DNA of 64,000 bases from Pedobacter psychroterrae (GCF_004331695.1 NZ_SJSL01000004.1:62001-126000); one strand, 5' to 3'; positions 1 to 9,019 are shown, counted from the first letter of the stretch. Notes: generated by a model not told the origin, from the letters alone. Made by a program: numbers and translations.

Positions 1-1008
1 GATGTGGCCGCTTTGCCGGACCCTACCAATATACTTATTTCAGAAACTACTATAGACAACGGGCTGTACATCCGAAAGATAACGGTGGCTTTGGGAGTGG
101 TGGGCGTGATTTATGAATCGAGGCCTAATGTGACACTCGATGTGGCCGCACTGTGCATAAGATCTGGCAATGTTTGTCTGCTGAGGGGTGGTCAGGATGC
201 GTGCCATACCAACCAGTACATTGTATCGCTGATCCAGCAGGTGCTGGCATCATTTGATCTGGATGTCAACATTGTACAGCAGTGGCCTGGCGATAGGAAA
301 TATATGCTTGACTTTTTGCAGGCCGAGAAATACATAGATGTGATCATTCCGCGCGGTTCATCAGAGCTGATCGCATATGTACGCAAGCATGCGCTGGTCC
401 CGGTGATCGAGACAGGTGCGGGAGTTTGTCATACTTATATAGAGAAATCTGCCGACCTGAATATGGCTGCTGAGGTAGTGGTGAATGCCAAAGTATCCCG
501 TCCTTCAGTATGTAATTCACTGGATACCATACTGGTAGATAGTGAGATAGCTCAGGAATTTATAGAGCAGGTTTCACCATTAATGGCCAACTATAAAGTA
601 GAGATATTTGCCGACCAGGCATCAGCGGCAATGCTGGAAAAAGTTAATTATCCTTTTTTAAGCCATGCAACCGAGGAAGATTATGGTAGAGAATTTCTGG
701 ATTTTAAATGTTCATTGAAGATAGTAAACAATACTACAGAGGCACTGGACCATATTTCTGAATTTTCATCTAAGCACTCTGAAGCGATCATCACCAGGGA
801 TGCGGCGGCGAGCGAAAGATTTTTGAGCCAGGTGGATGCTGCTGTAGTTTATTTAAATGCTTCGACCAGGTTTACCGACGGGCAGGTATTTGGTTTGGGC
901 GCGGAGATAGGCATCTCGACCCAAAAGCTTCACGCAAGAGGGCCTTTTGCATTAGAAAAATTGGTAACAGAAAAATGGATAGTAAGAGGTGAGGGCCAAG
1001 TAAGATGA
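1..1008 (+). CDS. proA: Glutamate-5-semialdehyde dehydrogenase (gamma-glutamyl phosphate reductase), 5' end outside window
   Basis: Second step of proline synthesis: NADPH-dependent reduction of gamma-glutamyl phosphate to glutamate-5-semialdehyde in the cytoplasm. The reading frame is open from base 1, so the gene starts to the left of the window. About 335 residues are present of the roughly 415 usual for the family. Visible landmarks are GVIYESRPNVTLD near residue 37 of the fragment and the catalytic-cysteine segment SRPSVCNSLDT with Cys at fragment residue 171. The C-terminal FGLGAEIGIST block is also typical of ProA. The GTG at base 4 is an internal valine codon and not a start. The stop overlaps the next gene by four bases (ATGA), so the two are probably translationally coupled. 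proB would be expected just outside the window, which I cannot check. Confidence 0.95.
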   Translation, partial: DVAALPDPTNILISETTIDNGLYIRKITVALGVVGVIYESRPNVTLDVAALCIRSGNVCLLRGGQDACHTNQYIVSLIQQVLASFDLDVNIVQQWPGDRKYMLDFLQAEKYIDVIIPRGSSELIAYVRKHALVPVIETGAGVCHTYIEKSADLNMAAEVVVNAKVSRPSVCNSLDTILVDSEIAQEFIEQVSPLMANYKVEIFADQASAAMLEKVNYPFLSHATEEDYGREFLDFKCSLKIVNNTTEALDHISEFSSKHSEAIITRDAAASERFLSQVDAAVVYLNASTRFTDGQVFGLGAEIGISTQKLHARGPFALEKLVTEKWIVRGEGQVR

Positions 1009-2021
1009 AACCAGCGTCTATAAAAGACATAGCCAGCAAGGCTAATGTATCGATCACAACAGTATCGTTCATACTTAATGGCAAGGCTGAAAAAATGAGG
1101 ATCAGCAAGGCAGTGATTGAAAAAGTTCAGGCCATTATAAAGGAATTGGGATTTACACCCAACCAGGTGGCCAGAAGTTTGCGCACTGGTAATACGAAGA
1201 CCATAGGTCTGATTGTAGAGGATATTTCCAACCCGTTCTTTGCCAGTATAGCGCGGAAGATAGAAGATAAAGCCTATAAGAAAGGCTATAAGATCAGCTA
1301 TTCAAGTACTGAAAATGATCCGGTTAAGGCCAAAGACCTGATAGAGATGTTTAAGTCCAGACAGGTAGATGCGTACATTATCGCACCTGTACCCGGCATT
1401 GAAAATGATATTAAGCGATTGCTGGCAGATAAAATACCGGTAGTGATATTTGACAGAAACCTGCCGGACCTTGAAGTCAATTTTGTGGTGGTAGACAATT
1501 TTAACGGTACTTATATCGCCACCAAACACCTGTTGGACAGCGGAAAAAAGAACATTGCTTTTGTTACCGTAGACCTTCATGTAGACCAGATGAACAACCG
1601 TCTTTTTGGTTACGAGAAGGCACTACAGGACTATAATATACAGGTCAGAAAAGACCTGTATACAGCGGTGAAATTTGACAGTTCAGATTCCAATACGAAT
1701 GCCCAGCTGATGACGCTGTTTGAAAACAATCCCGAGATTGATGCGGTGTTGTTCTCTACCAACTACCTAGCAATTAAGGGCCTCGGTGTTCTGAAGCAAC
1801 TTAAAAAGGAGATAAACAAAGACCTTAGTGTCATAGCCTATGATGACCATGATGTATTCAGGTTGCATTCACCTCCTATAAGTGTTGTCGATCAGCCAAT
1901 TGAAGAAATAGCAGAGCGTATTATCGACATAGTGCTACTTGAGCTGGCTTCGGTCAACAAGGCGGTAAAAAACAGGGAGGTAAGCAAGGTAATCCTGCAG
2001 CCTACGTTTATTGAAAGATGA
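1005..2021 (+). CDS. LacI-family transcriptional regulator
   Basis: A 338-residue DNA-binding regulator with classic LacI/GalR architecture. The N-terminal helix-turn-helix (residues about 4-24, SIKDIASKANVSITTVSFIL) is followed by the hinge-helix region (NQVARSLRTG). A periplasmic-binding-protein-like ligand domain starts at KTIGLIVEDISNPFF near residue 65 and runs to the C terminus. Such proteins usually bind a sugar or sugar phosphate and repress catabolic genes. The ligand here cannot be read from sequence. The start ATG overlaps the proA stop as ATGA, an unusual partner for a LacI protein. A phosphohexomutase gene converges on it from the other side. The last codons form one arm of a 13-bp palindrome shared with that gene. 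Confidence 0.93.
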   Translation: MKPASIKDIASKANVSITTVSFILNGKAEKMRISKAVIEKVQAIIKELGFTPNQVARSLRTGNTKTIGLIVEDISNPFFASIARKIEDKAYKKGYKISYSSTENDPVKAKDLIEMFKSRQVDAYIIAPVPGIENDIKRLLADKIPVVIFDRNLPDLEVNFVVVDNFNGTYIATKHLLDSGKKNIAFVTVDLHVDQMNNRLFGYEKALQDYNIQVRKDLYTAVKFDSSDSNTNAQLMTLFENNPEIDAVLFSTNYLAIKGLGVLKQLKKEINKDLSVIAYDDHDVFRLHSPPISVVDQPIEEIAERIIDIVLLELASVNKAVKNREVSKVILQPTFIER

Positions 2022-2046
2022 TTTAGAGGTTATACCTCTAAATCAT
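2018..2046. terminator. Perfect 13-bp palindrome spanning both stop codons of a convergent gene pair
   Basis: ATGATTTAGAGGT (2018-2030) is exactly complementary to ACCTCTAAATCAT (2034-2046), leaving a 3-nt loop. The left arm contains the stop of the LacI-type gene and the right arm covers the last codons and stop of the phosphohexomutase gene. It most likely acts as a bidirectional transcription terminator, although neither side carries a long T run. Confidence 0.6.
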
Positions 2047-3763
2047 TCATTACTTTATTAATCTTATCTTTCAATGTTGCATTGGTATCATTGAAAGCTG
2101 ATTTATCAGCCAGCGGTGTATTTACGCTACAATAAAACTTAATTTTCGGTTCGGTGCCTGAAGGGCGTGCCGATACAATACTTCCATCTTCGGTGATGAA
2201 CTGCAATACATCAGAAACAGGTAATTCAAGCTTTTTCTTCTCTCCTGAATTGAGATCAGTTTCTACACCAAGCTCATAGTCTTTCAACAAGCTTACTTTA
2301 GAACCGCCCAGCGTAAGAGGTGGATTGTTTCTGAATTTTTCCATCATTGCCTTGATCTCTTCGGCTCCTGTTTTGCCTTTCTTTGTGATAGAAACCAGCT
2401 CTTCTTTGTACAGACCATATTGCACATACATATCCAGCATTGCATTGTAAAGACTGCTTCCTTTATCTTTGTAGAAGGCAGTCATCTCCGCAATAAATGC
2501 GCAGGATACCACTGCATCCTTATCGCGAACGAGCTCTCCGATCAGGTAGCCATAGCTTTCCTCTCCGCCACCTATGAAGGTCTGTTTGCCCTGTAGGCTA
2601 GTCATCAACTGGCCAATCCATTTAAAGCCTGTAAGGGTGTTGTAGCAGGTAACATTTTTTGCGGCTGCAATGGCATAGATTAAATTAGTAGTTACAATAG
2701 TCTTTACAATATACTGGTCACCAGTTAGTTTTCCTTTTTCTTCCCAGGCACTCAACAGGTAATTGATCAATAAACTGCCAGTTTGGTTTCCATTGAGGAG
2801 TACAAATTCCCCTTCGTTGTTTTTAACAGCAATACCCACTCTGTCTGCATCAGGATCTGTAGCCAGAACAAGGTCTGCGTCAATTTCCTGTGCTTTTTTA
2901 AGCGCCAGTGTGAGTGCTTCTTTTTCCTCAGGGTTTGGATAAACAACAGTAGGAAAATTTCCGTCTGGTGTACTTTGTTCCTCCACAAGCGTCACGTTAG
3001 TAAATCCGAATTGCGCCAATGCTTTTGGAACCAGGGTAATCCCTGTACCATGAATAGGAGAGAATACGATCTTAAGGTCTTTCTGACGGGCAATTGCTTC
3101 AGGAGATACCGATAATTCGGTTATCTTATCCAGGTACAGCTGGTCTATTTCCTCACCAATCAGTTCTACATTTGCCGCTATTCGGTCAAACTTTACCTCA
3201 TCAATGCTTTTGATAGCGGCAACTTCGTCCATTACCATGGTATCATCAGGAGCGGTAAACTGACCGCCATCTGTACCATAGGCCTTATAACCGTTATATT
3301 CTTTAGGATTATGAGATGCTGTAAGCATCACACCACTGCGGCAGCCCAGTTCACGGATTGCAAAAGACAGCTCAGGGGTTGGTCTCAAAGCTTTAAAAAA
3401 GTAAACATGGATGCCATTGGCAGAAAACACATCTGCCGTAATGCCTGCAAAATAATCAGAATTGTTCCTGCTGTCGTGCGCTATGGCTACTTTGATCTGC
3501 TCGCCCGGGTATTTCTTTATCAGATAGTTACTTAGGCCCTGAGTAGCTGTACCAATGGTATACTTGTTGATCCTGTTAGAACCTGCACCCATGATACCCC
3601 TGAGTCCGCCGGTACCAAACTCCAGACTTCTGTAAAAAGAGTCAGTTAACTCAGTATAGGCTTCTTTATCCAGAAGTTGCTGTATTTCATCTTTAGTTTT
3701 CTGGTCATAATTTCCATTAAGCCATTCATTTACGGTGTTCAGGGTGGAGGGTTCTAATTGCAT
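2030..3763 (-). CDS. pgm: Phosphoglucomutase/phosphomannomutase family protein
   Basis: A 577-residue alpha-D-phosphohexomutase that interconverts hexose 1- and 6-phosphates (glucose or mannose) for polysaccharide and glycogen metabolism. The phosphoserine loop TASHNP carries the catalytic Ser at residue 150. The Mg2+ loop DPDADRVG lies near residue 305, the sugar-binding GGEESYGY segment near 400, and the phosphate-binding SARPSGTEPKIKFY near the C terminus. All four domain signatures are therefore present, and the length matches the Pgm2-like subgroup rather than the ~450-residue GlmM/ManB type. It is a lone minus-strand gene, convergent with the LacI-type regulator and divergent from lysC. 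Substrate preference (glucose or mannose phosphate) cannot be assigned from the sequence alone. Confidence 0.94.
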   Translation of the reverse strand: MQLEPSTLNTVNEWLNGNYDQKTKDEIQQLLDKEAYTELTDSFYRSLEFGTGGLRGIMGAGSNRINKYTIGTATQGLSNYLIKKYPGEQIKVAIAHDSRNNSDYFAGITADVFSANGIHVYFFKALRPTPELSFAIRELGCRSGVMLTASHNPKEYNGYKAYGTDGGQFTAPDDTMVMDEVAAIKSIDEVKFDRIAANVELIGEEIDQLYLDKITELSVSPEAIARQKDLKIVFSPIHGTGITLVPKALAQFGFTNVTLVEEQSTPDGNFPTVVYPNPEEKEALTLALKKAQEIDADLVLATDPDADRVGIAVKNNEGEFVLLNGNQTGSLLINYLLSAWEEKGKLTGDQYIVKTIVTTNLIYAIAAAKNVTCYNTLTGFKWIGQLMTSLQGKQTFIGGGEESYGYLIGELVRDKDAVVSCAFIAEMTAFYKDKGSSLYNAMLDMYVQYGLYKEELVSITKKGKTGAEEIKAMMEKFRNNPPLTLGGSKVSLLKDYELGVETDLNSGEKKKLELPVSDVLQFITEDGSIVSARPSGTEPKIKFYCSVNTPLADKSAFNDTNATLKDKINKVMNDLEV

Positions 3764-3889
3764 AGTATGTGATCTGTATTTTAATGTTGTATATAGAGAA
3801 ACAAATTAAATATTGTGAAGTTTTGTTGGGTAATTTTATTTAATTTCACGGCCTAATATAAGTATATAAGCAAACAATTTAAAAAAGAC

Positions 3890-5203
3890 ATGAAAATATT
3901 AAAGTTTGGAGGAACTTCTGTAGGAAGCCCTGAGCGGATGAAAAAATTGCTGGATATTATAGATCCCGCAGATCAACAAATTGTAGTGTTATCGGCAGTG
4001 TCCGGTACAACAAATAGTTTAGTAGAAATTTCAGCCAAACTTTTAAAGGAAGATAAACCGGCCGCGTTAACTTTGATTAACGCATTACATCAAAAATACA
4101 ATGAGTTTGTAATTGAGCTTTTGCCGGAAGGCGACTTTCGTGAGCAGGGGCAGGAAGTGGTAGACTATCATTTTGCTTTTCTTGAGACACTAGTAAATGA
4201 CCTTTTTACTCCTGTAGAGGAAAAGGTAGTGCTGGCGCAGGGAGAATTGCTGTCGACCACTTTATACCATATCTACCTGAAGTCTATAGGTGTGCCTTCT
4301 GTATTATTGGCTGCCCTTGATTTTATGAAGATTGACGAAGACAATGAGCCTGATGTACCTTTTACTACTGCTCATTTACAGCCGGTGCTGGATCAGCATA
4401 AAGACAATAAACTGTTTATTACGCAGGGATTTATCTGCAGAAATAGCTTTGGTGAGGTAGACAACCTGAGACGTGGGGGTAGTGACTATACTGCTTCATT
4501 GCTCGGTGCTGCTATACTGGCAGAGGAAGTTCAGATCTGGACAGATATAGACGGGATGCATAACAATGACCCCAGGATAGTAAAAGGCACTAAGCCAATT
4601 GCCCAGCTGTCTTTTGATGAGGCGGCCGAACTGGCCTATTTTGGCGCAAAGATCTTACATCCACAGTCGGTATTTCCAGCTCAGAAATATAAGATCCCGG
4701 TGAGGTTGCTGAATACGATGGAACCAAAAGCTGCCGGTACCGTTATCTCCAGCGAAAGTGAAAAAGGAAAGATCAAGTCTATCGCTGCCAAGGACGGCAT
4801 TACCGCGATCAAGATACAGTCGAGCAGAATGCTGTTGGCATATGGTTTCCTGAGAAGGGTATTTGAGATTTTTGAGCGGTATAAGACACCGATTGATATG
4901 ATCACGACCTCAGAGGTAGCTGTTTCGGTTACGGTGGATGTTACAGATAATCTGGATAAGATCATTGAAGAGCTTCATGCCTTTGGAACCGTAGAGGTGG
5001 ATACTGACCAATCAATAGTATGTGTGGTAGGAGATTTTAGTGCTGAAAAACATGGCTATGCTGCACGTGTATTGGATGCCATCAAGCACATTCCTATCCG
5101 TATGATCTCTTATGGAGGCAGCAATTATAATATTTCTTTGCTGATCAACACGGGGGATAAGACAGAGGCACTTAAAAGTTTACACAACCGATTGTTTGAA
5201 TAA
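3890..5203 (+). CDS. lysC: Aspartate kinase (monofunctional)
   Basis: Phosphorylates aspartate to start the lysine, threonine, methionine and diaminopimelate branch. The 437-residue protein opens with the kinase signature KFGGTSVGSPERM (residues 4-16). The amino acid kinase domain continues through RRGGSDYTASLL and the WTDIDGMHNNDPR substrate segment. Two ACT-type regulatory domains follow from about residue 300. Their presence implies feedback control by lysine or threonine, but which one is not readable here. There is no homoserine dehydrogenase fusion. The 126-bp gap to the divergent mutase gene is too short for a lysine riboswitch plus promoter, and I see no such structure. lysA follows on the same strand 190 bp later, consistent with dedicated use for diaminopimelate and lysine. 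Confidence 0.96.
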   Translation: MKILKFGGTSVGSPERMKKLLDIIDPADQQIVVLSAVSGTTNSLVEISAKLLKEDKPAALTLINALHQKYNEFVIELLPEGDFREQGQEVVDYHFAFLETLVNDLFTPVEEKVVLAQGELLSTTLYHIYLKSIGVPSVLLAALDFMKIDEDNEPDVPFTTAHLQPVLDQHKDNKLFITQGFICRNSFGEVDNLRRGGSDYTASLLGAAILAEEVQIWTDIDGMHNNDPRIVKGTKPIAQLSFDEAAELAYFGAKILHPQSVFPAQKYKIPVRLLNTMEPKAAGTVISSESEKGKIKSIAAKDGITAIKIQSSRMLLAYGFLRRVFEIFERYKTPIDMITTSEVAVSVTVDVTDNLDKIIEELHAFGTVEVDTDQSIVCVVGDFSAEKHGYAARVLDAIKHIPIRMISYGGSNYNISLLINTGDKTEALKSLHNRLFE

Positions 5204-5211
5204 GAAGCAGT

Positions 5212-5391
5212 TTAGAATTTCCTTCTTAGCCATAAAAGAATAATAACTATGATAAAAAAGAGTATGAAGAAGATCCTTATCCTTCGGTCGTACTCTTTTT
5301 TATCAATCCTGCCCTTTTTGTGATCAACATAATTACCAAAATGGATCAGGCTCAAAATAACAACAAGGACTACAACAAGATATTTAAACAT
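5212..5391 (-). CDS. Small two-helix membrane protein, hypothetical
   Basis: A 59-residue reading frame on the minus strand filling almost the whole lysC-lysA gap. The product begins MFKYLVVVLVVILSLIHF, one hydrophobic helix. A very charged linker follows (VDHKKGRIDKKEYDRR) and then a second hydrophobic helix (IFFILFFIIVIILLWL) ending in RRKF. That makes a tidy two-helix hairpin with positive ends. I do not recognise a family. Its ATG lies 1 bp from the lysA ATG on the other strand, so either lysA is read through from lysC or the lysA promoter lies inside this frame. It may be real, since amphipathic two-helix order is unlikely by chance, but it could be spurious. Confidence 0.42.
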   Translation of the reverse strand: MFKYLVVVLVVILSLIHFGNYVDHKKGRIDKKEYDRRIRIFFILFFIIVIILLWLRRKF

Positions 5392-5392
5392 T

Positions 5393-6547
5393 ATGTTTTC
5401 TGATAAAGATATTTCTCACTTCGCTAATTTAGAAACGCCCTTCTATTATTACGACCTTGCCTTATTACAAAGTACACTGAGTAATTGTGCAGATGCTGCT
5501 AAGTTATATAATTTTCATGTGCACTACGCTATGAAAGCCAATTTCAATTCAAGGGTATTAGAGAAGATCAGGGCGATCGGTTTTGGTGCCGACTGTGTAA
5601 GCGGGGGTGAAGTAAGCAAGGCTATTGAATTGGGTTTTGATAAAGCCCAGGTAGTTTTTGCGGGGGTAGGGAAGTCTGACAAGGAAATAAATGATGCTTT
5701 GGACCAGGACATTTTCTGTTTCAATGTTGAATCTATCCAGGAACTGGAAGTGATCAATGAATTGGCTGCCGCTAAAGGTAAAAAAGCCAGGGTCGCCATT
5801 CGTATCAATCCAAATGTGGATGCGCACACGCATCATAACATCACTACTGGTCTGGACGAAAACAAATTTGGCATCAATTCATGGGATTTGCCACTCTGTG
5901 CAGAGACACTAAAGAAAAGTGATCAGCTGGAGTTCATCGGTATCCATTTCCATATTGGTTCACAGATCACAAACCTTGATGTATACAAAAACCTTTGTGT
6001 ACGTGTAAATGAATTCGCAGAATGGTTTGAAGAGCGTGGCTTTACAGTCAAAGTATTGAATGTAGGTGGAGGATTGGGGATAGATTACCATCATCCTGAT
6101 GGACAGATCCCTGATTTTCCTGCGTATTTTAAGATATTCAATGAGTTTCTGAATGTAAGGCCCAATCAGGAAGTACATTTCGAACTGGGAAGGGCGCTGG
6201 TAGGTCAGTCGGCATCTTTGGTAAGCAAAGTATTGTACGTGAAAAACGGCAAAAAGAAAAACTTCATCGTGCTGGATGCCGGGATGACGGAATTAATGAG
6301 GCCTGCACTTTACCAGGCTTATCACAAGATTGAAAATATCTCCAAACCTGCTGTCGCGGATGTGGTTAAATATGACGTGGTAGGGCCGATCTGCGAAAGC
6401 ACTGATTGTTTTGGTAAAGAGGTAGAGCTGCCTGAAACTTTCAGAAATGACCTGATCGCTTTAAGAAGTGCGGGAGCCTATGGAGAAGTGATGGCATCAC
6501 ATTATAATCTGAGAAACGAGATCAGGGGAGTTTATTCTGAAGACTAA
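5393..6547 (+). CDS. lysA: Diaminopimelate decarboxylase
   Basis: PLP-dependent enzyme that converts meso-diaminopimelate to lysine, the last step of lysine synthesis. The 384-residue protein has the alanine-racemase-like barrel with the PLP lysine in HYAMKANFNS (Lys48). It also has the substrate and PLP-binding HFHIGSQ and the NVGGGLGIDYHHP glycine loop. In the C-terminal beta domain GPICESTDCFG carries the active-site cysteine contributed across the dimer. Length is slightly below the ~415 usual for LysA, as in other Bacteroidota. With lysC upstream on the same strand it forms a small lysine locus. The start ATG abuts the antisense small ORF, and no Shine-Dalgarno sequence is visible. Confidence 0.95.
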   Translation: MFSDKDISHFANLETPFYYYDLALLQSTLSNCADAAKLYNFHVHYAMKANFNSRVLEKIRAIGFGADCVSGGEVSKAIELGFDKAQVVFAGVGKSDKEINDALDQDIFCFNVESIQELEVINELAAAKGKKARVAIRINPNVDAHTHHNITTGLDENKFGINSWDLPLCAETLKKSDQLEFIGIHFHIGSQITNLDVYKNLCVRVNEFAEWFEERGFTVKVLNVGGGLGIDYHHPDGQIPDFPAYFKIFNEFLNVRPNQEVHFELGRALVGQSASLVSKVLYVKNGKKKNFIVLDAGMTELMRPALYQAYHKIENISKPAVADVVKYDVVGPICESTDCFGKEVELPETFRNDLIALRSAGAYGEVMASHYNLRNEIRGVYSED

Positions 6548-6553
6548 ATAGGG

Positions 6554-7381
6554 TTAAAGTACATACCCCATCGTAATCTTTGTGCCAACTTTATTGTTGA
6601 CACCCAATTCAAAGTTCATAGAGAACTTCTTGTATTGATGAAAATAATTGATAGTAATTGCCTGATCAAGAATTTCTGTGTCTAGTTCAAAAAGACTTTT
6701 GTCGGCAGATTCTAGAAAGCTATCCTTAAGTCCATATGTGTACCCTACAAAATACCTAAAAGCGTGTTTTGTTTCAGGATCATTTTTATTACTCCATATG
6801 ATTTCAGTGGATAATCCGGTAGTCCAGACATTTATCAAATCTGACACTCCATTTTTATAGTACTGAGCTGCATTGCGATAAATTTCTTTTCTGAATTTTG
6901 CATAGTTACCCAGTTCTTTGCTAAATGAATTCTCCCAGTTAATGATCCGAAAATCAGTATTTCCTTTTTGAGAGGTAAAATGATAGCCAATGGATGTTTT
7001 CAATCCTACACCTCCGGTAGACATTTTGAATGAAGGCACTAATTGTTTATTGCTAGGTATTGAATCGTAAGACAATTCATCATAAGATGCGGATCCATAA
7101 TACCCCATCAGACCGTAAGCAAAGTTAATTGATTTATAGGTATGGGCACGGTTTATATTGATCATTCCTGCTGAATATCTTACAGATTTTCCAGGTGACA
7201 TTGACAATGCAATGCCTCCTGAAGCATATGTCAGGGAACGAGTAGAATCAATAACCATTGGTTTAGGCTGGTAACTCATATTAGTTCCTAAAGCAGCAGG
7301 AAGAAGATAACTTTTACAGGAACTCTGAAATAGTGTAACAACAAGTAGTAAAGGTAAAATGGAGCGCGTATAATTTTTCAT
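6554..7381 (-). CDS. Putative outer-membrane-associated lipoprotein, unknown function
   Basis: A 275-residue protein with a lipoprotein signal peptide: basic N terminus, hydrophobic stretch LPLLLVVTLFQ and lipobox-like QSSC with Cys22 as the predicted lipidated residue. The mature part is rich in aromatic, Ser and Gly residues in alternating patterns, for example YGLMGYYGSASYD, FRYFVGYTYGLKDSF and the final NFELGVNNKVGTKITMGYVL. That resembles a small beta-barrel or porin-like fold of the kind common in Bacteroidota envelope proteins. I do not recognise a named family. It converges on lysA with a 6-bp gap and is followed on its own 5' side by the AHSA1-type gene 28 bp away. Confidence 0.7.
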   Translation of the reverse strand: MKNYTRSILPLLLVVTLFQSSCKSYLLPAALGTNMSYQPKPMVIDSTRSLTYASGGIALSMSPGKSVRYSAGMININRAHTYKSINFAYGLMGYYGSASYDELSYDSIPSNKQLVPSFKMSTGGVGLKTSIGYHFTSQKGNTDFRIINWENSFSKELGNYAKFRKEIYRNAAQYYKNGVSDLINVWTTGLSTEIIWSNKNDPETKHAFRYFVGYTYGLKDSFLESADKSLFELDTEILDQAITINYFHQYKKFSMNFELGVNNKVGTKITMGYVL

Positions 7382-7409
7382 TCAATATTTAGCTTAATTT
7401 CAAGATACA

Positions 7410-7790
7410 TTATTCATCAAAAAAGTCGGCAAGACCACCCAAATAATATTCGTTTATTCCCGCTGTAAACTCTTCATAATCTGTTTCCGGGATATTGGTC
7501 TGTACAAATTCAACTGATGTGCCTTTTTTATCCTCATGGAGCTTTATAGTGACGATTGAGGGTTCATTCTCTTCCCCGAAATACCATTGCTGCACTATTT
7601 TCTTACCATATTCAAACTCCAGGTTCTTTCCAGAGATGTCACCGTCCCAAAAGGAAAATTCAGTACCTGGCTCTTCAGTAAATTCCACTTCTGCACCGGT
7701 CCATAACTTGATGCTCTGTTCTTTCGTCATTGCCAGGTATACTTCTTCAGGAGGAGCAGGGATGTAGGTGTATTTTTTATATGTTTTCAT
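7410..7790 (-). CDS. SRPBCC (AHSA1/START-like) domain protein
   Basis: A 126-residue single-domain protein of the activator-of-Hsp90/START superfamily, which forms a helix-grip cavity for hydrophobic ligands. The opening YIPAPPEEVYLAMT matches the usual start in which a Pro-containing turn leads into the first helix. GTEFSFWDGDISGKNLEFE and KIVQQWYFGE give the expected beta strands, and the C-terminal helix ends in LGGLADFFDE. Bacterial members are mostly uncharacterised, so no ligand is proposed. It is tightly placed between the lipoprotein gene (28 bp) and the acyl-CoA dehydrogenase gene (38 bp), all on the minus strand, and may be co-transcribed with the dehydrogenase. Confidence 0.82.
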   Translation of the reverse strand: MKTYKKYTYIPAPPEEVYLAMTKEQSIKLWTGAEVEFTEEPGTEFSFWDGDISGKNLEFEYGKKIVQQWYFGEENEPSIVTIKLHEDKKGTSVEFVQTNIPETDYEEFTAGINEYYLGGLADFFDE

Positions 7791-7828
7791 GATTATTATC
7801 TTTTTTTTCAGTGAATAAACTTCCCCTG

Positions 7829-9019
7829 TTATTTAAAAGCATTGATACCGGTCACATCCATACCTGTTATCAACAGGTGTATATCATGAGTTCCTTCATA
7901 AGTAACCACAGATTCGAGGTTCATCATGTGCCTCATAATAGAATACTCGCCGGTAATCCCCATACCACCAAGCATCTGTCTTGCATTTCTTGCGATGTCT
8001 AAAGCAATCTCCACGCTGTTTCTCTTAGCCATAGATATCTGTTCTGATGTTGCCCTGTTTTCGCTTTTGAGTACACCAAGCCTCCACACTAGCAACTGAC
8101 CTTTGGTGATTTCTGTGATCATCTCGGCAAGTTTCTTTTGCTGTAACTGAAAGCCGCCTATTGGCTTGCCAAACTGAACACGCTCTTTTGAGTACCTCAA
8201 TGCAGTATCATAACAGTCCATCGCCGCACCCAATGCACCCCAGGCTATGCCATATCGCGCCTGGTTAAGGCAGCCTAATGGTCCTTTTAATCCGGAGATC
8301 TCTGGAAACACATTTTCTGTAGGAACCGCTACATTGTCAAAGACCAGTTCACCGGTAGCCGAAGCCCTTAAGCTCCATTTGCCGTGTGTTTCTGGTGTGG
8401 TAAACCCTTTCATGCCCCGCTCTACTACCATTCCCCTTATTTTTCCGGCCTCATCTTTGGCCCATACTACTGCGATATCGGCAAACGGGGCATTGGAGAT
8501 CCACATTTTTGCCCCATTCAGTATATAGTGACTGCCATTGTCTTTGATATTGGTAACCATGCCGCCAGGATTAGAGCCATGATCAGGCTCGGTCAATCCA
8601 AAGCATCCCATCAATTCACCGGTAGCAAGTTTAGGCAGGTATTTTTTGCGCTGTTCCTCACTGCCATAGGCAAAAATAGGATACATAACCAATGAGCCCT
8701 GCACAGAGGCAGTTGATCTGATCCCTGAGTCACCACGCTCAATTTCCTGCATAATGATCCCATAAGCTGTATAATCAAGCCCTGCTCCGCCATATTCAAC
8801 AGGAATAGTGGGGCCAAAAGCACCAATTTCTCCAAGCCCTTTTATTAGATGCTTTGGAAACTCTGCCCGCTGTGCAAAATCTTCAATCACCGGACTTACC
8901 TCTTTTTTCACCCAGTCGCGGGTAGAAGAACGGATCAATTTGTGTTCTTCAGAAAGCAAATCGTCTATTAAATAATAATCAGGAGCTTCGTAGAGGTCTT
9001 TTTTGGCAGATTTATTCAT
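7829..9019 (-). CDS. Acyl-CoA dehydrogenase, glutaryl-CoA dehydrogenase-like
   Basis: A 396-residue FAD-dependent acyl-CoA dehydrogenase. Landmarks include the GCFGLTEPDHGSNPGG FAD and substrate segment, KMWISNAPFADIAVVWAK, the ARYGIAWGALGAAMDCY helix typical of glutaryl-CoA dehydrogenases, and FGKPIGGFQLQQKKLAEM. The catalytic glutamate lies in YEGTHDIH (Glu375). The substrate is probably glutaryl-CoA, from lysine or tryptophan breakdown, or a related short acyl-CoA. Electrons would pass to electron-transfer flavoprotein. The ATG is at the divergent boundary with folB. Calling it a strict GcdH would need checking the arginine that binds the glutaryl carboxylate. Confidence 0.9.
   Translation of the reverse strand: MNKSAKKDLYEAPDYYLIDDLLSEEHKLIRSSTRDWVKKEVSPVIEDFAQRAEFPKHLIKGLGEIGAFGPTIPVEYGGAGLDYTAYGIIMQEIERGDSGIRSTASVQGSLVMYPIFAYGSEEQRKKYLPKLATGELMGCFGLTEPDHGSNPGGMVTNIKDNGSHYILNGAKMWISNAPFADIAVVWAKDEAGKIRGMVVERGMKGFTTPETHGKWSLRASATGELVFDNVAVPTENVFPEISGLKGPLGCLNQARYGIAWGALGAAMDCYDTALRYSKERVQFGKPIGGFQLQQKKLAEMITEITKGQLLVWRLGVLKSENRATSEQISMAKRNSVEIALDIARNARQMLGGMGITGEYSIMRHMMNLESVVTYEGTHDIHLLITGMDVTGINAFK

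Noticed and set aside
3764..3889. Lysine riboswitch upstream of lysC
   Set aside because: Only 126 bp separate two divergent genes and no multi-helix junction or terminator is visible.
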